In this document: positions 18,112-26,391 of the stretch, piece by piece | How the letters are laid out: the number at the start of each line of letters is the position of its first letter | Position numbering within the stretch: position 1 is the first letter of the stretch | Origin: Granulicatella sp. WM01 | GTDB taxonomy: Bacteria; Bacillota; Bacilli; Lactobacillales; Aerococcaceae | Direction of reading: 5' to 3' | Length of the DNA: 64,000 bases | Assembly (NCBI RefSeq): GCF_004570605.1 | Contig: NZ_SPPB01000001.1 | Span: forward strand, 1 to 64,000 | Notes under the pieces: model-generated | What the model was told of the DNA's origin: nothing | Databases searched by the model: none | Seen by the model: only the letters and a program-made list of their open reading frames with translations | Position numbers and translations under genes: made by a program

Positions 18112-18972
18112 ATGCCAAATTTAAAAGCAAAAGAATATAAAAAATTTGAAGATATTAAGTATGTCAGAAAAGACGGAAGCGAGTATTGGAGTGCAAGAGA
18201 ACTTGCTGATGTACTTGATTATTCTCAGTGGAGAAATTTTCAAAAGGTAATTGATAGAGCGATGATTGCTTGTGAGAACAGCGGTCATGAGGTAGAATAC
18301 GATTTTGCTGAGGTCAGCAAAATCGTGGAAGCAGGTGCTACAAGCAAGTCTATTAAAGATTATGAACTTACAAGATATGCTTGCTATTTGATTGTGCAAA
18401 ACGGTGATCCGAGAAAAGAGGTTATTGCACTTGGACAAACCTATTTTGCCATACAGACATATCGTCAAGAAATAGCTGACCATTTTAATCAGCTTGATGA
18501 AGATAGAAGAAGGCTTGTTGTTCGTGGAGATATTAAACAATGGAATCAGCTTTTGGTAGAAACAGCACATGATGCAGGAGTCATTACAAATGAAGAGTTT
18601 GCTATATTTCAGAACGCAGGCTACATGGGATTGTATGGTGGGTTAGATGTAGAAGATATACACAACAGAAAAGGCTTAACCGCAAGACAAAAAATTCTGG
18701 ACTATATGGGAAGCACCGAATTGATTGCTAATTTATTTAGAATTTCACAGACCGAAGAAAAGCTAAGAAAAGACAAAGTTGAAGGTGCAGAAGCTGCAAC
18801 AAAGGTTCACTACTTAGTAGGAAAAGAAGTAAGAAGTGCTATTGAAAAAATTGGTGGCACTATGCCGGAAGACTTGCCTGTTCCGGAGAAAAGTATTCAA
18901 CAGATAGAAAAAGAACAGATGAAGCGTTTAAAAGATAAAGCTAAAAAAGGTAAGTTGATGTTGGATGAATAA
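18112..18972 (+). CDS. dinD: DinD-like DNA damage-inducible protein
   Basis: A 286-residue protein resembling DinD, which in E. coli is LexA-controlled and inhibits RecA strand exchange. The N-terminus has a BRO/KilA-N-like domain (YWSARELADVLDYSQWRNF; YELTRYACYLIVQNGDPRK), followed by the Gln-rich helical region typical of DinD (FAIQTYRQE) and a Lys-rich C-terminus. ATG 18112 has GAGG at 18101-18104. An upstream in-frame start at 18037 overlaps the preceding gene and lacks support. It is the last gene before a long non-coding gap, so it probably lies at the end of the accessory island. No LexA box was identified. Confidence 0.8.
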   Translation: MPNLKAKEYKKFEDIKYVRKDGSEYWSARELADVLDYSQWRNFQKVIDRAMIACENSGHEVEYDFAEVSKIVEAGATSKSIKDYELTRYACYLIVQNGDPRKEVIALGQTYFAIQTYRQEIADHFNQLDEDRRRLVVRGDIKQWNQLLVETAHDAGVITNEEFAIFQNAGYMGLYGGLDVEDIHNRKGLTARQKILDYMGSTELIANLFRISQTEEKLRKDKVEGAEAATKVHYLVGKEVRSAIEKIGGTMPEDLPVPEKSIQQIEKEQMKRLKDKAKKGKLMLDE

Positions 18973-19796
18973 TGTTTACCAATAGAAATCGCTCTTACTG
19001 TAGTATCACTCTTGATACTGTTTTGATACTAAAAAACTCTAAAACCACATATAATAGGAATAAAAATAGCCAAAAACGGAAACTAAAAAGATACTGATAT
19101 AGAATTGAAGAAACAAATATGATATGGTAATTATCGAGTGGGAATAGAGTAAACAGGTTTAGACATGGATTAAAGTAATTTTTTATCTTGATTAGAGTAA
19201 GCAACTGGAACAAAATTGGGTAAAGATTTAAAAAAGACTGAAAGGTTCGATAAATAGGGGCGATGCGTAAAACAAGCGTCGCCCCTATTTATCGTAAGCC
19301 CACAACATGCTATAAGAATTAGAAAGGATTTTGAATGGTTGTTTACAAAGTATAAAGAAATAATAATGTTTTTTAGTGTTATAATGTGGTATAAAGCGAT
19401 ACAATTTGTCATTTGTTTTGTTCCAAAAAACTTTATAGTTAGATTTTTACATATTTTATTGGGAATAATATATTTTTCATAAAGAATGTTCGGATAAATG
19501 TGCTAAATATGGATATTTCTAATGTTTTTAAATAGTCTAACTAAATAAAAAGCGTAGTTTTTTGCGATTATAATAGAATAGTTATGAATTTTCATGACTA
19601 AAAGTGCAAATTTATGCTTTTTATGTCCTGCTTTTATAAAAAAATTATTTGAAATGTTTAGAGATAATGATTAATTTTATGAAAAGGGTAAAAAAATATT
19701 AATTTTTTGCAAAATATGAGCGATAGGGGTTTATTGATAAGTCAATTAATGATATACTAAACAATATAGATAAAATATAGATAAGGAGAGGTGAAC
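18973..19796. other. non-coding right boundary of accessory island
   Basis: This 820-bp AT-rich stretch has no credible gene. It holds the short repeats CTTGATACTGTTTTGATACT near 19011-19030 (two TGATACT units), a strong dyad at 19248-19294 and a long AT-rich tract up to the rex promoter (candidate -10 TATACT near 19754). I could not find a matching direct repeat near 480-610 to define attL/attR. Confidence 0.4.
19248..19294. repeat. perfect 16-bp GC-rich inverted repeat
   Basis: CGATAAATAGGGGCGA at 19248-19263 pairs with TCGCCCCTATTTATCG at 19279-19294. No T-run follows on either strand. This is unusually GC-rich for its surroundings. It could be a terminator, an element end or an attachment-related dyad. 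Confidence 0.6.
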
Positions 19797-20438
19797 ATGA
19801 AAGAGCAAGTAAACAAAATTCCAAGAGCAACTGCTAGACGTTTACCATTATACCACAGATATTTACGTTTATTATTTGATGCTGGGAAGTATCGTATTTC
19901 CTCAGCAGAATTAAGTGAAGCAACAAAAGTAGATAGTGCTACAATTCGCCGTGATTTCTCTCATTTTGGGGAATTAGGTAAACGAGGATATGGTTATGAT
20001 GTGGAAGCATTATTAACATTTTTTAGTAAAATTTTAAATCAAGATAAATTAACAAATGTAGCATTAATTGGAGTTGGACATTTAGGACAAGCCCTTTTGA
20101 ATTATCGTTTCCAACAAAATAATAGTGTTAGAATTAGTGCAGCGTTTGATATTGAACCGTCTATTATTGGTACCATTCAATCAGGAGTACCTGTATACTC
20201 TGTTGAGGAAATGGTTGAGCAATTACGCTTACAACATATTGATGTTGCTATTTTAACAGTTCCTCAGGAAGTGGCTCAAGAAACTGTTGAACAAGCAGTT
20301 GAAGCCGGTGTTAAAGCTATTTTGAACTTTACACCATTACGTTTATCAGTACCGGAAGATATTCGTGTTCAAAATGTTGACTTAACAAATGAATTACAAA
20401 CATTAGTATATTTCTTAAATACTAATGCTAAAAATTAA
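19797..20438 (+). CDS. rex: redox-sensing transcriptional repressor Rex
   Basis: Rex binds NADH/NAD+ and represses fermentation and respiration genes when the NADH ratio is low. The 213-residue protein has an N-terminal winged helix ([42 protein letters not shown], ~1-75) and a Rossmann domain with [12 protein letters not shown] (~90-101). ATG 19797 is preferred over GTG 19791 because AAGGAG lies at 19783-19788. Its family-specific C-terminal swapped helix is present ([10 protein letters not shown]). It is monocistronic, marking the return to core chromosome. Confidence 0.95.
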   Translation: MKEQVNKIPRATARRLPLYHRYLRLLFDAGKYRISSAELSEATKVDSATIRRDFSHFGELGKRGYGYDVEALLTFFSKILNQDKLTNVALIGVGHLGQALLNYRFQQNNSVRISAAFDIEPSIIGTIQSGVPVYSVEEMVEQLRLQHIDVAILTVPQEVAQETVEQAVEAGVKAILNFTPLRLSVPEDIRVQNVDLTNELQTLVYFLNTNAKN

Positions 20439-20454
20439 TGACTATTGCTATATA

Positions 20455-20665
20455 TGATAGTATACACCCGATAGACTAGTACTTGTGATTATGGCTTAAG
20501 AGAGCAGATGATTTGCTGGAACATTTGCCCCACTGACATAAGGAACCTACTATTGTGGAAAGATAATCGGAGAAGTCTTCGTTAGCAACGTATGAGTATA
20601 AAATAAGGTGGTACCACGGCACAGTCGTCCTTTGGGTGATTTTGTGTTGTGGTCTTTTTTATAGT
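20455..20665 (+). promoter_or_regulatory. T-box leader, tRNA-Pro type
   Basis: The highly conserved T-box sequence AAGGTGGTACCACGG is at about 20605-20619. It is followed by a terminator whose stem pairs ACCACGGCACAG with TTGTGTTGTGGT, then TTTTTT (about 20614-20660). Stem I signatures precede it (AGTA in GACTAGTAC near 20473; GAGAGCAGATG). A candidate specifier CCT (Pro) lies at 20546-20548 in GGAACCTAC. The downstream gene is prolyl-tRNA synthetase, so uncharged tRNA-Pro would promote read-through. Confidence 0.88.
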
Positions 20666-20795
20666 AAGTACAAGAACATGAAAAGTGTTTTTGGTGATAG
20701 AGGCAACATATAGTATCGTATGATAAAACAACAGCACATAGAAAGTGAGTATCTAGTGTAGTGTGATTAAACAGTATAAATAAAGGAGAATACAG

Positions 20796-22235
20796 ATGAG
20801 TGAATTACAAAAACAAGATTTTTCTAAATGGTATATTCAAACCATTCAACAAGCAGATTTAATGGATTACTCTCCAGTTAGAGGGTGTATGATTTTTAAA
20901 CCAGATGGATACGAATTATGGGAACATATCCAAGCAGAAATGAACCGTCGTTTTCAAGAAGAAGGGATAAGAAATGCTTATTTCCCAATGCTTATTCCAG
21001 AATCATTTTTTGCTAAAGAAAAAGATCATATCGAAGGGTTCAGTCCAGAATTGCCGTTTGTTACAGAGGCAGCTGGAGAAATATTAGAAGAAAAACTAGC
21101 CTTACGCCCAACTTCAGAAACGATGATAGGATATGCATTTAGCCAATGGATTAACTCATATCGTGATTTGCCATTAGAAATTAACCAATGGGCAAATGTA
21201 TTCCGTTGGGAAAAGAAAACTTTACCATTTTTACGTACATCAGAATTTTTATGGCAAGAAGGTCATACTGCACATGTTGATGAGGAAGATGCACGTAGAC
21301 GAACTATGCGTAGTTTAGTTATTTATAAGGAAGTTGTTGAAAGTTTATTGGCAATTCCTGTGTATGACGGAGAAAAAACACCTTCAGAGCGTTTTGCAGG
21401 TGCTGTGTCAACGTATTCCATTGAAGCAATGATGAAAGACGGAAAAGCAGTACAAGCGGGAACAAGTCATTATATGGGAACAAAATTTGCCGAGGCTTTT
21501 GACATTAAATATTTAGATAAAAACAATCAACATGTATATGCACATACTACGTCATTTGGTGTATCAACTCGACTAATTGGTGCAACAATTATGACGCATG
21601 GCGATGAACAAGGATTAGTGCTGCCACCTCGTATTGCTCCAACGCAAGTCGTGCTTATTCCGGTAGGACCTTGGAAGAAAAATCCGGCAATCATCGAGAA
21701 GTTGGACGATATTTTTGCACAATTAAAAGCTAAAGGCATTCGTGTTAAATTAGACGATAGCGATAACTCTCCGGGATTTAAGTTCAATGAGTGGGAGTTG
21801 AAAGGTGTACCAATGCGAGTGGAGTGTGGGCCACGTGATTTAGAAAACAACCAAGTGATGACAAAAATGCGTGATGCACAAGACAAAGTAGCCGTATCTT
21901 TAGATGATTTGGTGCCGTTTATTTTACAAGAGCTAGACACTATGCAAACTCGTCTATTGGAAAGTGCTAAAGCGAATCGTGCTACACATGAATACACGCA
22001 CATCAACACATTAGATGAATTAAAAACGCATATTGACACTAAAAAAGCGAATGGAGAAGTTCCAGGCTGGGTCTTAATCGGTTGGGATGGAACAGAAGAA
22101 ACGGAAGCTAAAATTAAAGAAGAAACAGGCTTTACAACACGAAACATACCTTTTGCTCCACCAATGCAAAAAGATGTGTGCTTAGTGAGTGGAAAACCTG
22201 CTAAACATACTGTTTGGATTGCTAGAGCGTATTAA
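20796..22235 (+). CDS. proS: prolyl-tRNA synthetase, short archaeal/eukaryote-type (ProS type 3)
   Basis: This class II synthetase charges tRNA-Pro. At 479 residues it lacks the ~180-residue editing insertion of the usual bacterial ProS (~570 residues). The sequence MSELQKQDFSKWYIQTIQQADL, LRPTSETMIG (motif 2 region), VFRWEKKTLPFLRTSEFLWQ and a C-terminal ARAY end are features of the archaeal/eukaryotic type. TSHYMGTKFAEAFDIKY is the proline-binding region. AAAGGAG at 20783-20789 supports the start. It is regulated by the T-box leader upstream. A terminator follows at 22246. Confidence 0.93.
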   Translation: MSELQKQDFSKWYIQTIQQADLMDYSPVRGCMIFKPDGYELWEHIQAEMNRRFQEEGIRNAYFPMLIPESFFAKEKDHIEGFSPELPFVTEAAGEILEEKLALRPTSETMIGYAFSQWINSYRDLPLEINQWANVFRWEKKTLPFLRTSEFLWQEGHTAHVDEEDARRRTMRSLVIYKEVVESLLAIPVYDGEKTPSERFAGAVSTYSIEAMMKDGKAVQAGTSHYMGTKFAEAFDIKYLDKNNQHVYAHTTSFGVSTRLIGATIMTHGDEQGLVLPPRIAPTQVVLIPVGPWKKNPAIIEKLDDIFAQLKAKGIRVKLDDSDNSPGFKFNEWELKGVPMRVECGPRDLENNQVMTKMRDAQDKVAVSLDDLVPFILQELDTMQTRLLESAKANRATHEYTHINTLDELKTHIDTKKANGEVPGWVLIGWDGTEETEAKIKEETGFTTRNIPFAPPMQKDVCLVSGKPAKHTVWIARAY

Positions 22236-22245
22236 CCTAAGGAAG

Positions 22246-22279
22246 ATTGACAAGCAAAATCAAGTGCTTGTCAATTTTT
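22246..22279 (+). terminator. proS terminator
   Basis: ATTGACAAGCA at 22246-22256 pairs with TGCTTGTCAAT at 22265-22275, followed by T5. It begins 11 bp after the proS stop codon. Confidence 0.9.
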
Positions 22280-22645
22280 CTTTAGGGCAAAGAGGATACA
22301 CAGTTTGAAAACGATAGTGTATTAAATTAGAGCAAATGTAATTATTTTTCAAATGATTAGTGCATGACGTACGGTACTAGAACATAAGAATTTTGCCGTA
22401 TTATGTATAGAATTTATAAAAATAATCGTGATGGTTAACGTCTGTTCGCCATCACGATTTATTGTGTACATTGTAAAGGGGAATGAATAAAAACTAGCTA
22501 TTAATATGCCGTTTGAACGCTAAATGGTGTTGTGGTATGAGGCAAGGGTGGAATAGTGTAGGTGTTCTTTCTATCAATAAAGCTATTTTGTTATGTTGTT
22601 TAATCGTTTAAGGCATGATGTCAGATTTTTGAGAGTGTATATTTT
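22280..22645. other. non-coding region between proS and the Cas12a-like gene
   Basis: No gene is seen on either strand. It contains one hairpin (22424-22459). I translated the reverse strand beyond the Cas12a-like stop in search of the missing remainder of a cas12a gene and saw nothing recognisable. Confidence 0.5.
22424..22459. terminator. hairpin, possible terminator
   Basis: AATCGTGATGG at 22424-22434 pairs perfectly with CCATCACGATT at 22449-22459; only a weak TTTATT follows. No gene ends nearby, so its origin transcript is unclear. Confidence 0.5.
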
Positions 22646-22704
22646 GGTTCTATAATAAATAGGGTTGATGAAAAAAATTCATTAACCCTATTTGACATAG
22701 AACC
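22646..22704. repeat. 59-bp palindrome overlapping the 3' end of the Cas12a-like gene
   Basis: GGTTCTAT at 22646-22653 and AATAGGGTT with its extension pair with AACCCTATT and ATAGAACC ending at 22704. The seven-A/T run lies in the loop, and no T-run follows either outer arm, so it is not a textbook terminator. The reverse arm supplies the last codons and the stop of the gene at 22688. Ends of the form GGTTCTAT...TTGATG recall IS terminal repeats (ISL3-like, from memory), so a tiny MITE or solo inverted ends are possible. Confidence 0.6.
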
Positions 22705-23332
22705 TGTATTTCACAATGTTATATGATGTTAGATAAGATGAGTAAAGATGTAGTGCGTTTATTTTATGTCCCCCTATTGATAGGAGTTGCTGTTTTAATT
22801 CATCTGGAAGCATATTAAATTTGTCGATATTTTTCTTGAATATGACTAAATTTTCATCTATTAGACGATAAGCAATTGTTCCATGAGTAATTTCTGAAAA
22901 TATACGTTTTCTAGTGTCAAAAAATTTCTTGAAATATGTTGAGAATCCCTTAAAAAGACGAATCGTATCATCTGTTGGATAGGATTGTTCGAGTAGTTTC
23001 AAGTGTTTATCAGGTGAAAATAGTGGTGATGACGTGTCAAAAAAAGATTTGATATAATTTTTTAATTGTTCACTTGCACGCTCTTTTATAGAGGTATCTT
23101 CTGAAAAAACTTCTGTCAATAAATCTTGGTCTAATGATATAAGAGCTAATGTTTCATCAATAAGTTTTTTAAAATCGTCATCAAATAGTGATTGCATATA
23201 TTCTCTTTTGTCAAATTTTAATGTATCATCAGTTAAAATGTTGTTTCGTTCTAAATGATGTAATGTTTTCTCATAAGGTTTTAATTCAAAACGTAATGTT
23301 TTGCTGATTTCAAAAATATTTTCGTATAACAT
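22688..23332 (-). CDS. orphan Cas12a N-terminal (WED-I/REC1)-like protein
   Basis: A 214-residue protein clearly similar to the first ~280 residues of Cas12a (Cpf1). The start FEISKTLRFELKPYEKTL (residues ~6-23) corresponds to the Cas12a WED-I strand (SKTLRFEL-type). FKGFSTYFKKFFDTRKRIFS and TIAYRLIDENLVIFKKNI match the REC1 core (YF.GF..NRK, I.YR...ENL). Near the C-terminus SIGGHKIN and YNIVKY echo the YN.IIGG region. The RuvC and Nuc domains, cas1/cas2/cas4 and a CRISPR array are all absent. ATG 23332 has GGGGAG six bases upstream; TTG 23338 is less likely. The gene has its own promoter (23502-23531). The last residues RFYVK are encoded within a palindrome. It is either a truncated relic kept in frame or a repurposed domain. 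Confidence 0.85.
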   Translation of the reverse strand: MLYENIFEISKTLRFELKPYEKTLHHLERNNILTDDTLKFDKREYMQSLFDDDFKKLIDETLALISLDQDLLTEVFSEDTSIKERASEQLKNYIKSFFDTSSPLFSPDKHLKLLEQSYPTDDTIRLFKGFSTYFKKFFDTRKRIFSEITHGTIAYRLIDENLVIFKKNIDKFNMLPDELKQQLLSIGGHKINALHLYSSYLTSYNIVKYRFYVK

Positions 23333-23501
23333 AAGCAACTCCCCTTATTTGTAGTATGAGATAATGGACGCATTTTATATGTGTTATAGCTAGATTTTTC
23401 ACAAAAAATATTTAAACTGTATGTCTTTTATCAACATAAAAATGACGCCATTTTTCGTCTGAAATAGTATTTAGCATTCTTGTATTTCCTACTTTATTTA
23501 G

Positions 23502-23531
23502 ATTTTATCAAACTTAAATTATATATGTCAA
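23502..23531 (-). promoter_or_regulatory. promoter of the Cas12a-like gene
   Basis: On the reverse strand TTGACA (23531-23526) and TAAAAT (23507-23502) are separated by 18 bp, with an extended TGA just before the -10. Initiation near 23495 would give a ~160-nt 5' leader before ATG 23332, long enough to carry structure. This argues that the orphan gene is transcribed on its own. Confidence 0.65.
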
Positions 23532-23788
23532 TATATAGCTTTATTATATTGAGATTAACAGAAGTTTGAACATGTTTGTAAAAGTAGATACAATATAAAA
23601 CATAGGTTCAGTATGAAAATTTTACATAGGCATTAATCACTAATAAGAGACAGTGAGTTAAGGTTGGATATTGGAATTAGAGTTGCGTAGTAAAGTGATG
23701 TATACATAAGAAAATAGACTGGTAAAAATTGCTATGAATAGGCAACAAGATTGAGTCTTTTAAAAATATTAAATAAACATTAAAAAAT

Positions 23789-23831
23789 GACTTTAAATCA
23801 CATTTTGTAAAGGCTTAAATTAAAGTCTTTT
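23789..23831. terminator. hairpin upstream of flavoprotein gene
   Basis: GACTTTAA at 23789-23796 pairs with TTAAAGTC at 23820-23827, followed by TTTT. The remainder of 23540-24040 is AT-rich and holds no recognisable gene; a weak Shine-Dalgarno (GGAG at 24026-24029) precedes the next gene. Confidence 0.4.
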
Positions 23832-24040
23832 ACCCTCTTTTTCTGTGTGGTATTGTTAAGTCTTTAAAATAAAATAAGAAAAAATGCAATTTTGAGCAAA
23901 TGTATTGAGAAAAAGAGTTTAATTGTATTAAGCTAATGCTATTAAGATGATGTATTGTTAGGACGATAAACGTAAGGTGTTTAAAAATGTAACCGTTTTG
24001 AACAATGCTGATTGTTTTTATGAATGGAGTGGATTATAAA

Positions 24041-25354
24041 ATGAAAAACTATGATGTTATTGTCATTGGATTTGGTAAGGCAGGAAAAACATTAGCTGCC
24101 AAATTGGCTAATCAAGGTAAAAAAGTTGCTTTGATTGAAGAAAACACAAAAATGTATGGTGGAACGTGTATTAATATTGGTTGTATTCCGACTAAGACAC
24201 TTATTCACGCTGCTGAAAAAGGGCTATCTTTTGATGAGGCTATGCAAGATAAAACGGCAGTTGTAGAGCGTCTAAGAGCTAAAAATTTTGCAATGTTAGA
24301 CGCACATGTTGATATTTTTGTGGCACATGCGTCTTTTGTGGATAATAAAGTGATTGCTATTCAAGTAGGAGATGAGATTGAGCATTTACATGCAGAGATT
24401 ATTATCATTAATACAGGTGCAGTGTCTAATGTGTTGCCAATTGATGGGCTAACAAGTGCGAAGTTTGTATATGATAGTACCGGTATACAACACTTAGATA
24501 AGTTACCACAACGTCTAGGAATTATTGGTGGTGGAAATATTGGATTAGAATTTGCCAGTCTGTACGCTAGTATGGGTGTTGATGTGAGTGTGTTTGAGGC
24601 AGGTAGTACAATACTTGGTCGCTATGAAGAAGTTGCTAGAACATTGGCAAAAGAGTACATGGAACAATCAGGAATTACATTCTATTTAAATGCATCTATT
24701 ACACGTGTGGATAATGAGGACGACACTGTTGTTGTTCATGCGAATAACAACGCATATTCTTTTGATGCGTTGTTGTATGCAACAGGAAGAAAGCCAAATA
24801 CACAAGGATTAGGCTTAGAAAACACGTCTATTGAATTAACAGAACGTGGAGCTATTAAAGTGGATGAACATTGTCAAACGACTGTTAAAAATGTTTTTGC
24901 AGTAGGGGACGTTAATGGTGGGTTACAGTTCACATATATTTCTCTAGATGATTTTAGAGTGGTGTTTAACTACTTAAATGGCAACGGACAATATACATTA
25001 TCTCAACGTAAAAACGTGCCGAATACAGTATTCATTCAACCACCTTTGTCTATGGTAGGCTTGAGTGAAGAACAAGCAAAAGCGCAACAATTACCTTATG
25101 CTACTAAAGAATTATTGGTAGCAAATATGCCTAGAGCACATGTTAATGGGGACTTAAGAGGAGTATTTAAAGTTGTTGTAAATAAAGATACTAAAGAGAT
25201 TTTAGGTGCAACATTATTGGGTAGTCAATCTCATGAATTGATTAACTTAATTACTATGGCTATGGATAATCATATTCCATATACGTATTTAGCAACACAA
25301 TTATTTACGCATCCAACGATGTCAGAAAATTTTAATGATGTATTTTCTTTTTAA
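24041..25354 (+). CDS. RclA/Har-like pyridine nucleotide-disulfide oxidoreductase
   Basis: A 437-residue FAD enzyme of the class I disulfide reductase family. FAD-binding sequence VIVIGFGKAGKTLAA (~5-19) and redox pair GGTCINIGCIPTKTL (~38-52, CxxxxC) closely resemble RclA of E. coli and the hypothiocyanous acid reductase Har of streptococci, which protect against HOSCN. A second NAD(P)H-binding GGGNIGLEFAS is at ~164-174, and the C-terminal dimer domain has HPTMSE. I start at ATG 24041 rather than the in-frame 24005, because residues matching the family begin there. Lipoamide dehydrogenase is unlikely, since no pdh genes are nearby. Confidence 0.82.
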   Translation: MKNYDVIVIGFGKAGKTLAAKLANQGKKVALIEENTKMYGGTCINIGCIPTKTLIHAAEKGLSFDEAMQDKTAVVERLRAKNFAMLDAHVDIFVAHASFVDNKVIAIQVGDEIEHLHAEIIIINTGAVSNVLPIDGLTSAKFVYDSTGIQHLDKLPQRLGIIGGGNIGLEFASLYASMGVDVSVFEAGSTILGRYEEVARTLAKEYMEQSGITFYLNASITRVDNEDDTVVVHANNNAYSFDALLYATGRKPNTQGLGLENTSIELTERGAIKVDEHCQTTVKNVFAVGDVNGGLQFTYISLDDFRVVFNYLNGNGQYTLSQRKNVPNTVFIQPPLSMVGLSEEQAKAQQLPYATKELLVANMPRAHVNGDLRGVFKVVVNKDTKEILGATLLGSQSHELINLITMAMDNHIPYTYLATQLFTHPTMSENFNDVFSF

Positions 25355-25382
25355 AGTAATGTAAATAGTTTATTGGAATAGG

Positions 25383-25497
25383 AAGGCTAGAGCAAAAAGT
25401 CTGAATGTGCAAAGATGATGGGTACACTGTGAAACCATGTGTTCAACATCATTTGGACATGGTGTAAAACACATAGATTTTTTGCCTAGCCTTTTTT
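25383..25497 (+). terminator. large structured terminator-like element
   Basis: AAGGCTAG (25383-25390) pairs with CTAGCCTT (25486-25493). Inside, AGCAAAAAGTCT pairs with AGATTTTTTGC, and CCATGT with ACATGG. A T6 run follows (25492-25497). At ~115 nt it is much larger than a simple terminator and may be the 3' structured end of a small RNA. Confidence 0.55.
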
Positions 25498-25584
25498 GGT
25501 ATGGAAAGAACATAAAAAATAGTTGAGAGTGCTATGTAAATAATGTGTAATTTGGTATAATATATTATAGGAAAGGAGCAGGAT

Positions 25585-26391
25585 ATGAAACAGAGATATA
25601 AAGTGACACTTGCTTATGACGGCACAAATTATGTTGGATTTCAACGGCAAATTAATGGAAATAGTATTCAAGCTGAGATTGAAAAAGCGTTGAAGAAAAT
25701 GACAAAAGGTTTATCTATTGCTATAGTTGCTTCTGGGAGAACAGATTCCGGAGTGCATGCCAAAGGGCAAGTCATTCACTTTGATTACCCTTGCCAACTT
25801 GAAGAACACTCTCTAAAACAGGCATTAAACAGTTTACTACCTAGTGATATTAGAATATGTCTAGTGGAAAAAGTAAGTCAATTATTCCATGCACGTTATC
25901 ATACGTGTCAAAAAATGTATCATTACCGTGTTAGTCTGGGAGATGTTCAGTCACCTTTCTTGAGTCGATATGCTTTACATCATCGCTATAGTGTAGATAT
26001 TTCAAAAATGAATGAGGCTTTAGGAGATATTATTGGAGAGCATGACTTTACAAGTTTTTGTTCAACAAAATCAGATAAAGATAATAAAGTCCGGTGTATC
26101 AAACACGCTAGTGTTGAGTATGATGAGGAGCATAATGAATTGGTATTTGTGTTTATAGGAGATGGTTTTCTTTATAATATGGTACGTATTTTGGTCGGGA
26201 CAACGTTACAAATTGGAGATGGATTAAAGCCAGTCCATGAATTAAGACGTTTACTCGAGGCTAAAGATAGACGTCAAGCCGGGCCAACGGCACTAGCACA
26301 CGGATTATATTTGATGCGTGTTGATTATAAAGCCCCAGAGTATTGGTTTCAGACGTACGAGGAGAATAAACGGATAGGATACAATGATTAA
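25585..26391 (+). CDS. truA: tRNA pseudouridine synthase A
   Basis: TruA forms pseudouridine at positions 38-40 of the tRNA anticodon arm. At 268 residues it has near-normal length for a Lactobacillales TruA. The N-terminus KVTLAYDGTNYVGFQRQ and the catalytic block SGRTDSGVHAKGQV (~51-64, Asp nucleophile in RTD) are clear. YHYRV, FTSF and YNMVRILVGT lie in the expected order. AAAGGAGCAGG precedes ATG 25585. It is not coupled to the following gene (165-bp gap). Confidence 0.95.
   Translation: MKQRYKVTLAYDGTNYVGFQRQINGNSIQAEIEKALKKMTKGLSIAIVASGRTDSGVHAKGQVIHFDYPCQLEEHSLKQALNSLLPSDIRICLVEKVSQLFHARYHTCQKMYHYRVSLGDVQSPFLSRYALHHRYSVDISKMNEALGDIIGEHDFTSFCSTKSDKDNKVRCIKHASVEYDEEHNELVFVFIGDGFLYNMVRILVGTTLQIGDGLKPVHELRRLLEAKDRRQAGPTALAHGLYLMRVDYKAPEYWFQTYEENKRIGYND

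Noticed and set aside
21527-22147. Long reverse-strand ORF inside proS
   Set aside because: It is a shadow of the well-supported proS frame, Ser/Cys-rich with no motif and no ribosome-binding site.
23480-23505. TTTCCTACTTTATTTAGAT near the Cas12a-like gene, similar to a type V-A repeat handle
   Set aside because: The hallmark stem (TCTAC/GTAGA) is not formed, the sequence occurs once and part of it is the promoter of the gene on the other strand.
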